In this document: one piece after another, positions 9,926 to 64,000 of the stretch
Layout of the letters: each line of letters begins with the position of its first letter
Numbering within the stretch: the stretch's first letter is position 1
NCBI RefSeq assembly: GCF_000485595.1
Contig: NW_014577657.1
Location: 48,255-112,254, forward strand
Length of the DNA: 64,000 nucleotides
Reading direction: 5' to 3'
From: Priapulus caudatus
Taxonomy: Eukaryota > Priapulida > Priapulimorpha > Priapulimorphida > Priapulidae
Made by a program: the position numbers and the translations under genes
Notes under the pieces: model-generated
Told to the model about the DNA's origin: nothing
The model's input: the letters and a program-made list of their open reading frames with translations, nothing else
The model's database searches: none

Positions 9926-12781
9926 CCTTACGGAAGCAGTGCGGCGACCGACGCGCCACCCTCGGGCTCCTACCGTAGTGCGGGAAGCACGAAGGCATAC
10001 GCTCCCCATTACCAGCTCCGCCAGTCTGACCTCATGCCGTCCGCCGCCACACCGAGAGCTGGACGCTACGACACGGGCAGCAGCTACGGCAGCAGCAGCG
10101 CGAGGACCCCGTCGGTAGATCGCTACTCCACGGGAGGCAGCGGTTACTCCGGCGCAGCGAGAGATTACTCTTTAGACAGGAGCATCGGACGCGACAAGGG
10201 CTACGGGTACAGCACGGACGCCGACAGCACGTTCTCCTACAAGAAGGGCTACACGCCGGCCGCCGATCGCGATACCTCGAGAGACAGGACCGGCTACAAG
10301 GGAAGCTACGGCACGGACTACGGCACGCTTCGCTCAGGGTATACGTCCGATGCCGATACGCTGAAACGAAGGTCCGGCGCCGGGTACACGTCGGACGCCG
10401 ACACGCTGCGAGGACGAGGACAAGGAGTGTACTCGTCCCCGTACGCGCAGGAGCGCTCCTACAATTCACGCAGGAAAGATGGCTCGCCGCCGCGGCGCGA
10501 GGCGTCGTCATACGCCAGCGACGCTCCCGTCAGTCGCGGAAAGTCGTACGCCGCGCGCCGTAGGGAGGTGTCGCCACCTAGGGAGAGATCAAGCGGTTAC
10601 GGCAGTCGCCGGGAGGTGTCGCCACCTAAAGAGAGATCAAGCGGTTACGGCAGTCGACGAGAGGTGTCGCCACCTAGGGAGAGATCAAGCGGTTACGGCG
10701 GTCGCCGGGAAGTGTCGCCTCCCAAGGAGAGAACGAGTAGTTACGGTAGTGGCCCATCTAACTTCTCCGGTTATCAAACGCCATCCACGCCAACGCGGAC
10801 TAGCTACCAGTCACCCGCTTACAACCGCGCCTCCTACAGTCATGACCCGCCTCACCACGCCGTACCGCCGACGCCCTCGTCAGCTGCCTTGAAGTCCTCC
10901 GCCGCTACCTCTGCAAAGAACTCGAAATCTCCATACAACGAGCCGTCGCCACGGCAAACGACGACGCCGTCGCATCCTCCGCTGCAGCGCACCACCGCCG
11001 TGTCGAGTGCGTCGGAGAGTAGCGACGACGAGCACTGGAAGCCGGCCGCGCAGCCGACGCCCGCTTCCGCTGGTCGGCATGCCCCCGCAGCGAAGCCGCC
11101 CAAGGCCTCGTCGGCCGCCGACCGATACGCGAAACAGCGTGCGCCGTCGGCTAAGAAGCCCGTCGCCAAGCCCCCCGTCGAGCATCTGCACGGCTGGCGC
11201 AAGAAAGTGTACGGCGACAGCGACGACGATTACGAGGATGACGACGCCGAGGCGGGCCACGGCCTGATACGAAGCACGGCCGACATACGGCGGGACGCGC
11301 GCGTAGAGGGCGTGAAGAAGTACGGCCTACGACACGAGGTGATCGACATCCCCAAGGCGCTGCCGCTCGCCATGGAGCGACGCACCAAGCAACCGGCGCC
11401 GCTCTTCTTCCCCGCCGGATATCACGTGCTGACGGGAGAGAAGCTCGACGACGGCAGCGAGACGCCGAAGACGCCGAGCAAGCAGCGCAACCTACGGGAG
11501 AGCATCGACAAGGTGAAACAGTGGAAGCAGGAGTTCGCCGACGATGACACGCCGCGCTCGTCGAAGAAATTGCAGCGAGAGCACAAGCTGAAGCTCGATA
11601 TCCCGCCGCCGAACGCCGCCGCCGTGAAGGATCGCCGCAGCCGCATTCACACCTACAAGGACGACGCGGACGCCGACGCGCACCAGGGCGAGCCCGACCT
11701 GCCGAACAAGGACTTCCGAAAGTCGCTGCTAAACCGAGCCGACGTCGACGTCGACGAGCAGCAGTACGAGGAGGAGCTGAGCACGCGCGCGCAGGCGAAG
11801 AAGGAGCGAGAGCGGCGCATGCTGGAGATGAAGGACGAGAGAAGGCGCGCACCGCGTCGGTTCGTCTATCGGGAGACAGACGTCAGCGAATCCTCGGACC
11901 CCGGCTTCACTAAGGAGATGTCGCACAACGCCGCACGGCCGACGGCACCGCAGAACGACATACCGGTGATCGCGTCCCATGCGCGGCGACCGGGGGAGGC
12001 GGAGGGGGAGCTGCCGCGGTTTCCCGTCGAAGCCGACTACGAGTACATCAAGGAGGCGATCTCGGAGAAGGCGAAGCCGAAGAAGAAACGCGTCCAGAAG
12101 AAGTACGGCGACAAGCAGAAGAACACGTCGTCGAGATCGCTGACGACCGATTCCGAGGCGATATCCGAGGACCGACTCACGGTGCCGTCGATCGACGAAA
12201 GCGCAGAGAGAAGCGAGGATGGTAAGTCTCCGTATGACAACGTGGAGCGACAACGCAGGTACCCGGATGAACCCGGGTGCGGACACAAGGAGCCCGCCGA
12301 GAGAGACTCCGGCTATCTGGAGAGAGCCGAGTCACCCTACGATAACCTACTCGCCGAGTCTTCCTCGCCGACGCACACGCACAGAAAGAAGGCTTCCTCT
12401 CTCAGCTCTCTCAATGATTCGGCCGTCAGTCTCCACAGCAGCCCCGGGCAAGAACGCAAGGCTAGGCACCGGGCTAACAAGTTCATCGGCAGCATGAGAA
12501 ACATCGACGCGCTGTTAACCGCTGAGGACGAGAGCGAGTACGACTTCGACGAGATGGAGAAGCGCTACGAGGGAGATGAGGAGCTGCATAGGAGCGATCC
12601 GATAACGACGCTGTCGCCACCTAGCGATTCCGACGACGACGATGACGTCACGCCGGTCGGTCCGTACGGAGAGACGACGCGGCGACAGATCTGTACGACT
12701 CTCAGCGACGACGACGACAGCTGGGACGATAGCGACGATGACGATGACGAGTTCATTTACAGGCATAATCGTCATGGCAAG
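9926..12781 (+). CDS. Gene A, giant coding exon of an uncharacterised disordered protein
   Basis: The acceptor ttcag (9921-9925) and donor AAG|gtgagt (12781/12782) bound 952 whole codons, phase 0 at both ends. GC content and sustained codon use mark it as coding. Residues ~1-290 are Ser/Arg/Tyr/Gly-rich with 'TSDADTL' repeats and four 16-residue 'RREVSPPRERSSGYGS' units. A better-structured core (~400-560) holds 'LHGWRKKVYGDSDDDYEDDD', 'GLIRSTADIRRDARVEGV', 'KKYGLRHEVIDIPKALP' and 'LFFPAGYHVLTGEKLDDG'. Later parts have Lys/Arg/Glu-rich helices, two 'SPYDN' motifs and Asp runs near the end. There is no signal peptide or membrane segment. If the donor is not used, the frame continues 23 codons to TAG at 12848-12850. 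I do not recognise the family; a cytoskeletal or nuclear scaffold is only a guess. Confidence 0.82.
10559..10750 (+). repeat. In-frame 48 bp tandem repeat x4 in gene A
   Basis: Four units encode RREVSPP[R/K]ER[S/T]S[G/S]YG[S/G]. All keep the SPP[R/K]ER core. SP motifs suggest proline-directed phosphorylation, which is inferred only. Confidence 0.9.
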
Positions 12782-12902
12782 GTGAGTTCGTCTATAATCG
12801 CGGCTAACTATACCAGTGTAGCCCCTGGAAGCTACAAGAGCTTTCTGTAGCGCGAGGGAAGGGGCTACATTGGTATAGCTAGATCACGGCATGCTGTTAG
12901 AG
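12782..12902 (+). other. Donor-proximal read-through segment with stem-loop
   Basis: Immediately after the donor the frame stays open to TAG at 12848-12850. Imperfect inverted arms at about 12805-12826 and 12861-12882 ('ctataccagtgtagcccc' against 'ggggctacattggtatag') could form a stem around the stop codon. This is either intron start or an alternative 3' end of gene A. A possible AATAAA is at 13670-13675. Confidence 0.5.
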
Positions 12903-13082
12903 CAGGGTTCTTAACCTGTGGTCCATGGACCCCTTTGGGGTCCGTGGATGGGCTTCAGGGGGTCCGTGAACCAAGCGCATTTTGTGTTTATGTGCTTATG
13001 TGCATTTTTTGGGGGAAGTGGTCCGTAGCTTTCACCAGATTCTCAAAGAGGTCCATGACTCAAAAACGGTTAAGAACCACTG
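12903..13082. mobile_element. hAT-type MITE, 180 bp, with 8 bp target duplication
   Basis: The ends are 'cagggttcttaacc' and 'ggttaagaaccactg', typical hAT termini. An 8 bp direct repeat with one mismatch flanks it: tgttagag (12895-12902) and tgctagag (13083-13090). Subterminal 'ggtccatgg' and 'ggtccgtgg' words repeat internally. There is no coding capacity. Confidence 0.85.
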
Positions 13083-13792
13083 TGCTAGAGCAACAATACA
13101 TCAAAGCTCAGGAAAACTACTTCGTGTTCTCTACTTATACTATGGTACAAAGGCAGGACTATTACACATTCATACACATGCACACGCACACGCGCACGCA
13201 CACGTGACCGCGCACGCGCGCGTACATTCAACAGCTGCAGTGCAATATGCAAGACGGTTACACATTTAAAGGTCACAGTAGGCTATATGAAATTTCATTT
13301 GTACGTTGTAGTTGTTGGCGTTTTAAGGAATTTACCCATGCAAGTATACAAGACAGTATCGCTATGGTATTCGGAAGGTAACGCTCTCCATCTTTTTAGA
13401 TCTATATACTTTAATATAATATTGCATTTTGAGTGGGTAAGAAGAAAGAGGCATGTACAAAGATGTGACAGCTATGTCGACGAGTATGTAACTATCATGT
13501 AACAACAGTGATAGAGCAACGGTTCGAGAATGAATGACAGAAAGTGGAGAAGATAATGCGTTACTTGCTAGAGTTGTAAAAAAACAAAAGGGTTAGAACG
13601 CAGATTCAGGAAAAATTATCTTCGCGGTACACTCAGACTAAATTTTGGCAGCTTTTATTAATAAATTTCCCATTACCTAGTTATTTAATTGTAAACGTCA
13701 TCCATGCAATTACCTACTCTCAATCTAACGGACAGGTAAATAATGAAAGGTACAGCGGTGGAAAAGGATACGCCATATACTCATATTTTTTT

Positions 13793-14132
13793 CGCAGTGG
13801 CTGGAGGTACGGTAGCCGTCGGTCGTTCAAGCCCCTTTTTTGCGTTAGGGTTAGGGTTATGGTTAGGATTAGGGTTAGGGTTAGGTTTAGGGTTATGGTT
13901 AGGGTTAGGTTTAGGGTTAGGGTTAGGTTTAGGGTTATGGTTAGGGTTAGGTTTAGGGTTAGGGTTCTAGCTCATCTAAACTCTCAAATCGTGAATTTAT
14001 TTTCCAAGGCGGTATTTCGAAATCTAGCGCCACCGCCGCCATCTTTGTCTCGTTAAGTATGAAAGCGAATGGACTCCCGTACCCGTAGCCTCGAGACATT
14101 AAGATACGGCTACCGTACCCGTAGCCACTGCC
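13793..14132. mobile_element. TIR unit enclosing telomere-like repeats
   Basis: Inverted ends of 26 bp match at about 22 positions: 'gcagtggctggaggtacgg' plus 'tagccg' on the left, 'cggctaccgtacccgtagcc' plus 'actgc' on the right. The 9 bp direct repeat 'tattttttt' flanks it (13784-13792 and 14133-14141), although poly-T weakens this evidence. The interior is a degenerate TTAGGG array followed by about 90 bp of other sequence. Confidence 0.6.
13845..13970 (+). repeat. Interstitial telomere-like array (TTAGGG variants)
   Basis: Consecutive 'gttaggg', 'gtttaggg' and 'gttatgg' units cover about 125 bp. The regular alternation of variants implies higher-order amplification rather than a capped chromosome end. 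Confidence 0.92.
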
Positions 14133-14141
14133 TATTTTTTT

Positions 14142-15990
14142 CATTTTTTTAAATATTTTTATTTTATTTATTTATTTCGATAATTAACAAAGCATACATT
14201 ACATCGATAACATCATAAATAAACAAAATCCAGCTAGAAAATTATCGAGGATGAAAACACAAAAAGCGTGGCTAACACACTTATTTCCATTGTGGTCCAA
14301 CATAACATTGTACATACTATAAACTATAGCAAATATACCCACGATCCCCAAAATTTCAGAGTGATACAGTGATACAGTACAAAACATTGTTATACAGCAT
14401 GAAGAAAAAATATATACAAAAAAAAACTTCAGCATATTATGTACAAGTAAAGTGATTAAGGTAAGTGTTGGAGCAGTTATATAAAAAAAGAAAAAAAAAG
14501 AAAAAGGAAGCTTTCTGAGTGATACAATACAAAACAGTGCTATATACCACGAAGAAAAAATATAAACGAGAAAAAAAACCTTCAGCATATTCTGTACAAG
14601 TAAAGTGATTACGGTAAGTGTTTAGCAGGTAGACATGATGTTTCCTGAGCGAATACAGTACAAAGCAGTGCAGAACAACATGAAGAAAAAACTAAAAACA
14701 CACAAAAAAAACTTCATCAAATTTTGTACAAGTAGTACCCTTTTAGCACATCATTTCGACACTCGGTTCATACACCATTATATCCACATTACAAACATAA
14801 CATATTTCGCACACACTCACAATTGTATAGATATAAACGAATTGAAAAGTGCAATAGTGTTGGGCAGTTAAAATGGTAATTTTGAGTGATACAGTACAAA
14901 GCAGTGCATATACAACATGAAGAAAAAATAGATACAAGAAAAAAAACTTCCGTATAGCCTGTGCAGGCAAAGTGGGCACTTTACCATCATTATATACATA
15001 TTGCATACATACTTACACCCACACTCATATTTATATAAGTGTAATATAATTATATGTAAGATAATACTTATATCAATTATAAAGACACTGATAATTGTAA
15101 TAGTGATGAGATCATGTCACCCCTATATTTAATCTATTCATTTATACGTGATTAGTAAAATATGAAGTCACTGTCTTCCATTGTCTTTACCTTTTCCATA
15201 AGGTGTTTTTTAACTTGCCCTTTGAAACTAATATATCTGGCTGCAGATCTAATGTGAGATGGTAGGGAGTTCCAAGCTTCAATTGAAGTATATATAAATG
15301 TCTTTTTTCCATTGACCCCCACTCTTGGTTTAAAGATTGACAGCTCCCCAGCCCTAGTTTTGAAGCCGTGAATTTCCGAGGTTAATGTAAATCCTTCAGT
15401 CATGTATTCGGGACTGAGATTATGCAGAATTTTGAAGACATGGTTTACCTTCAGTTGTACTACTCTGAACTCGACTGGAACCCAATTTACAGACAGGAAC
15501 TCCCTTGCACCTATATGGGTTCTTGGCCCCAGATTTAGAACACATCTAATAGCTTTATTTTGGCATACCTGCAACTTGCATTTTGTTTTCATTGATAGGC
15601 TACTGTACCAAACACTACACGCATAATCCAAATGACAATTAATCAAGGCAGTAACTAGTAATTTTTTACATGATTTGTTTAAATATTTAGCTTTCCTGTA
15701 AATAAATTTTAGTCTATTGTTGACCTTTTTGACAACTTTGCTTCCTGTAATTTCAGCAGTCAAATTGTGTTCTAAGTCCACTCCTAAATATTTTACTGCA
15801 GTCTTACTTTGAATATCTGACCCATTGCATGTGACAACAAAGTTTGTAAGTCGACTGATTTTATTTTTTGATCCAAACAGAATGGTTTCTGTCTTTCCAA
15901 GGTGCAGGGATAGATTGTTGTCACACAGCCATCTACTAACCGATTCCATTTCCAAGCTTAATTTTTCCTGGATAACCTGAATGTCAGTTC
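14142..15990 (-). mobile_element. 5'-truncated non-LTR retrotransposon (LINE)
   Basis: The minus-strand ORF 15955-15152 (267 residues) is the segment downstream of a reverse transcriptase catalytic core: 'NNLSLHLGKTETILFGSK', 'VKYLGVDLEHNLTAEITG', 'HLDYACSVWYSS' and the C-terminal 'EAWNSLPSHIRSA'. These are characteristic of CR1/jockey-like LINEs. The catalytic YxDD box is absent, so the copy is dead on arrival. The 3' UTR side (14142-15151) has four degenerate subunits (at about 14359, 14515, 14646 and 14884), each with 'acaatacaaaacagtgc'-like and 'gtacaagtaaagtgatta'-like words. Confidence 0.85.
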
Positions 15991-17286
15991 AGTATTTTAC
16001 TTTGCCATTTGAAGATTACAGGTAAAAGAATATGAAACATGAATTTAAACATTTATTTAATAGTTGATATTATCACATTTATTTTTTATGGGAATTAGTG
16101 AACACGCGTATGCATACGAAGCTACTTTAGAATATTCTTGCTGAGGACTATCATCTCATCATCATGTAGACGCACATCATAGGTTAATTTGTCATGTACT
16201 ATCGCATGTGCTTAATGTTATTTTCATTTGCTGGTTTTATAGAGTTAAAATCTAATTACGTGGCAGTTCTGTATTTGAATTACAGAACGCGTGAAACTTA
16301 TATTTGAATGATCCTGCGTTGGAACATAATAGGAGCATATTCCGAATTTAAATCTTCTTCAGCAATAATTTCGCCTTGCAAAATGCACTAAACTCGCACA
16401 CTAAAGAATTAAAGTGTGCGAAAATTACCTGTATCACATCCATTATTATCAAAGTATACAATCACAGCAACAACTAGTTTTCTATATAATTTGTGTATGA
16501 CTTTTGAAGTAAACTGTTAAAAATGTTTGTCCTATGCGAACTCATGGCAGTAGATGGCGCTGCGATGCGATAACTGGCAGAGGCTCAAAGTTACATATCT
16601 ATTTATGGTAACATACGATACATTTGCTTCTAGGCAAAATAATTATAACCACACTAAATACGCGAAACTGGCTTAATAATACAATGATTATAAGAAGAAA
16701 GCATGTTGTTATTATGTTTATAACTAATTTTCTAGGCATACGAGTTACGTTGGAAATACTATATACATGGTAGCTATATAGAGAGAAGTCAATTACCCCT
16801 ACCAGCGTATAATTATCCCGCTGCGACATTTAAAAACATTAAAATCTGAGTTATGTGTTTATTTATTGTGATAATGTTCCGCACGTTTCGCTGCAAATTA
16901 ATAAGAATAACACCGCGAGAAAGTCACACGTGGTTGGTTGTAGCACAGTAGTGGTTTACAAAAACATTACTTGGACATTTCGGGTTTATCTGATTGGCTA
17001 AGGTGGACGCGCTAACTGTGGTATTCATCCGCCAGACGATCTTATAAATCATACTTTTATTTAAAAGACACGGACATGACAGCAATATTTCCCTAGCGCG
17101 TATTTAAAAATGCCAGCAAAACTTATTAAGCAATAACGGTAACTTGATATGCCTCCATATACTGAGTGAAGCGGCTCGTGCTCCAAAGCGGTCTAGCTCG
17201 TAGCGTGTTGTGGCGGATGTAAACAGCGGTACGCGGCACACAGCAGTTGCTATGCACAGCCAGAGGCTCTGTGCGCCCGACAGAAG

Positions 17287-61483
<44,197 letters not shown>

Positions 61484-61939
61484 CTAGAGTATGAACAGTC
61501 AGCCGTATTGCGTCCACTACTATCTGTGATGTCACTGCTGGTGAGGACCCTCCTTCTGTGTAGGCACACCTTGTGGAAAGGCAGCTGGTTGGATAAGCAC
61601 ACGTCTGCCGCACAGAATTCACCAAAAGAAATGCAGCTAGCTCGCATCGCAAGAGACGCCTGGTGGTTGCCTCATCGCTGTAGTGAGTGGCCACAGGTGA
61701 AAACTACTCTGCATAAGGATCTGCCATAAAGGATTTGGTCCCTGCCGGGCTGGATACTGGTGCTGCAGGGCCCATTTATCCGCTTACTTCACATGTAGAC
61801 TTTGTATCGTTAACCTGGAGGGGTATATGTGTGTGAGAGCCTACATGGACATATATAGGTCCACACATACAACATACTGGAACGCACGCCTGTAGTGCTA
61901 ATGATTGGTGAAGGTTTGTGTTTCAGTGGATAGTGATAG

Positions 61940-62755
61940 TATCAAGAGCTAATAAATACCTAGAGTGTACAAAGGGAAAACGGGAAAATAGTGCTATTTC
62001 ACGGCAATATTATTCTACTATGTATGCGGTTCTAGACTAAGTTCATGGTATTGCGTTAAGCAGCATTCTTTGCTCTCTAAAATAAGACCAACCGCTTGTC
62101 TCTACGATACTCCTAGGCCGAGATATTGGAGCGTAATCATGCTTCCCACAGGCCTCACGCTGTCTCGCATCCACAATATTCACTATCCTTCTCGCCTTTT
62201 GCGGGTCTGGCTATCGTTTTCCGTCGTCGCTTGGAGCGCTGATAATTGATGTCACATGCCCAAATTTGGTACTCTTGCTACACCATATAGTAACTGAGCT
62301 GCGTTGTACAGACTTAATTTAAAAAACATTGCCGGCTCCATCATGAGGGGCATTAGCCGTGCTAGGAAAGATAATGGGAGATAAGGGCATAGGCGATGCC
62401 CCCGAAAGTCACCGAGGATAACCGAAACGCCGTTCATTCATAAAGTTATCGCGGAAAAAACCGAACTCTCACGAAGCGACTTTCCTAACCCGCAAAAGGC
62501 GAGAAGGATAGTGAATATTGTGGATGCGAGGTGCCATGAGGCCTGTGGGAGGGGAAGTTTGCGAGCCAATATTTCAGCCTAGGAGTATCGTATTGACAAG
62601 CGGTTGGTCTTGTTTTGGAAAGCAAAGAATTCTGCTTAATGCAATACCATGAAATTATTCTAGACTCGCAGGCAAAGTAGAATAATATTGCCGTGAAATA
62701 GCACTATTTTCCCGTTTTTCCGTTGTACACTCTAGGTGGTTATTAGCTCTTGATA
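61940..62755. mobile_element. Foldback element, ~816 bp, with ~267 bp inverted arms
   Basis: The left arm 61940-62206 and right arm 62488-62755 are inverted copies with scattered differences. Shared blocks include 'tatcaagagctaataa', 'cctagagtgtacaa', 'acgggaaaatagtgctattt', 'ccaccaaccgcttg'-region words and 'cacaatattcactatccttc'. About 280 bp separate the arms. No transposase was found and no clear target duplication. Confidence 0.85.
61951..61956 (+). terminator. FHOD: Candidate polyadenylation signal AATAAA
   Basis: First canonical hexamer after the stop codon (467 bases downstream), in the foldback's left arm. Whether it is used is unknown. Confidence 0.4.
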
Positions 62756-64000
62756 GTATGCGTGAAGGCAAGGAATCTGCTTTTCTCTTATGAAAGAACT
62801 CTGTGGCTCAATTCATCCTAGCAGATTCCATCCCATGATTTAGACAGTGACTGTGCTTATAGGAATCTGCTTTGTGTAACTGGAGTGTAACCCATGCTTT
62901 TTTGAACATTAATGTATAGCCACGTATTGAAACCATGTAATTACACGTTAGTGCATAATGTGCGTGTGTGTAAATGTTGCTGTGTGGTCTGGTCACGTGT
63001 AAATCCATACACAGCTAAAAACCAAGCTAAGCTAAACTGTTTTGATAGCTAATTTATTACTATTAGAACAGCTTGCATTATAGTCATGTATTGTGTCATA
63101 TCGTTCTGTTCAGGGTAGAATGTCATAGATAGAGAAATTCCTGTCTTCACACTGTTTAAAACATAACAGACGACTAGTAGGTGGCGTTCAGAGATCAGAA
63201 TGATCTGCTATATTAACATCTGCAGTTGTCAGTACCGTAGAATGTAAAGAGAAGATGGCAAGAAACAGCACACAGTGGAATTCGCATCTGTTGTTTTTAT
63301 ACCAGAATTTACTTCTGATACCATAGAAATAAGACCATAGAAATAAGTAATGAAGTTTGCTTACTGTTGTCTGTAAAGTCACTGCTGCTAACATACATAA
63401 CTCACGTTGACACCGTAGCCTTCACATACACCATTTATATCGAGTAAAGGGCGAACTCTTTGCCACTAGGTAGCGCTGTTAGACACCAGCCTAATAGTTG
63501 TGCTATATATATATATGACTAATCAGTGATGTCGTGAACATATCTGTACAGTGTATATAATTGTATGCGTATGTTCATGATGGTATGTATAACACTATGC
63601 ATTGTATTATAGCGCATTATTACTTCAGTGCAACATTCGCCCTGGCTGCCCTAACAGGACTGCTAACAGGCCGAAGTCTGCACTCTTTACAAAGAATGCC
63701 GACCATCCAGTATGTGTTGGGGAAGAATTTATATCCATGGTTACCTATAGTCTAGCATTGCCTAGCAAAGGGATATCTGCACCCCTATGAAATATTTTCA
63801 TTTAGTTTTCGGATTATACTTACCTTTATTATTAGTTTCATATTACCAATAGTGAATAGTCTGACATCGTAGCATTTTGTAGCAGAGAATGATACGATTT
63901 GTGAGTTATATTATTGCGCAAACCGATACTAATTTGTTGCGATTGACGTAACATAATGTAATATAATAGAGTAATATTGCAAAAGAGGTGTGTATAGTTG

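Larger units (their letters stand above)
12851..17286. other. Intergenic region between gene A and FHOD
   Basis: This stretch contains the hAT MITE, the TTAGGG TIR unit and the LINE, listed separately. In 13091-13792 and 15990-17286 I see no exon. 13180-13230 is a CA/CGCA tract. The 1.3 kb before the formin ATG is AT-rich with no recognisable TATA or initiator that I would defend. Confidence 0.6.
61484..64000 (+). other. FHOD 3' flank / probable 3' UTR
   Basis: It is noncoding apart from the foldback element at 61940-62755. The first AATAAA is at 61951-61956, inside the foldback's left arm. 62760-64000 is AT-rich with no gene seen. Confidence 0.6.

Noticed and set aside
11151-11852. Minus-strand Arg/Ala/Ser ORF of 233 codons opposite gene A
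   Set aside because: Shadow of a GC-rich coding exon; no independent start context or conserved motif.

Overview
The window is animal nuclear DNA. Coding exons are short, split and GC-rich, introns are AT-rich and carry GT..AG splice sites, and microsatellites, minisatellites and short inverted-repeat transposons are dense. Two internal arrays of the TTAGGG telomere type, the single FHOD-type formin gene and the mix of retroelement families (LINE, Penelope-like, HEEADTR/CXC) suggest a non-arthropod marine invertebrate. I cannot name the species. Two 10-N assembly gaps are present.

Region 1 (1-12.85 kb, + strand) is the 3' part of an unrecognised gene ('gene A'). It has one exon at about 11-550, a 9.4 kb intron, and one very large exon at 9926-12781. 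The product is a Ser/Arg/Tyr-rich, mostly disordered protein with tandem peptide repeats and acidic tracts. Its large intron holds a pair of inverted dispersed repeats, a decayed HEEADTR/CXC multicopy gene, a 1.28 kb terminal-inverted-repeat (TIR) element with a Myb/SANT-like remnant, a small TIR element and a 0.74 kb hexamer array.

Region 2 (12.85-17.29 kb) is intergenic. It holds a hAT-type MITE with its target duplication, a TIR unit enclosing telomere-like repeats, and a 5'-truncated LINE on the minus strand.

Region 3 (17287-61483, + strand) is one complete formin gene of the FHOD family. I traced 25 coding exons with continuous phase, giving about 1892 residues: GTPase-binding domain, FH3/DID, a very long disordered linker encoded mostly by one 2.15 kb exon, FH1, FH2, and a basic C-terminal DAD with the conserved Ser/Thr phosphorylation context. 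The protein would nucleate, elongate or bundle actin filaments and be held autoinhibited by DID-DAD contact. The introns carry a GC-AG splice pair, a NAGNAG acceptor, a duplicated acceptor fragment and many small transposons and arrays.

Region 4 (61484-64000) is the 3' flank and probable UTR, dominated by an 0.8 kb foldback element with about 267 bp arms.

The most unusual pattern is that both interstitial telomere-like arrays lie inside inverted-repeat units flanked by 9-10 bp direct repeats, as if TTAGGG arrays were the cargo of small transposons.
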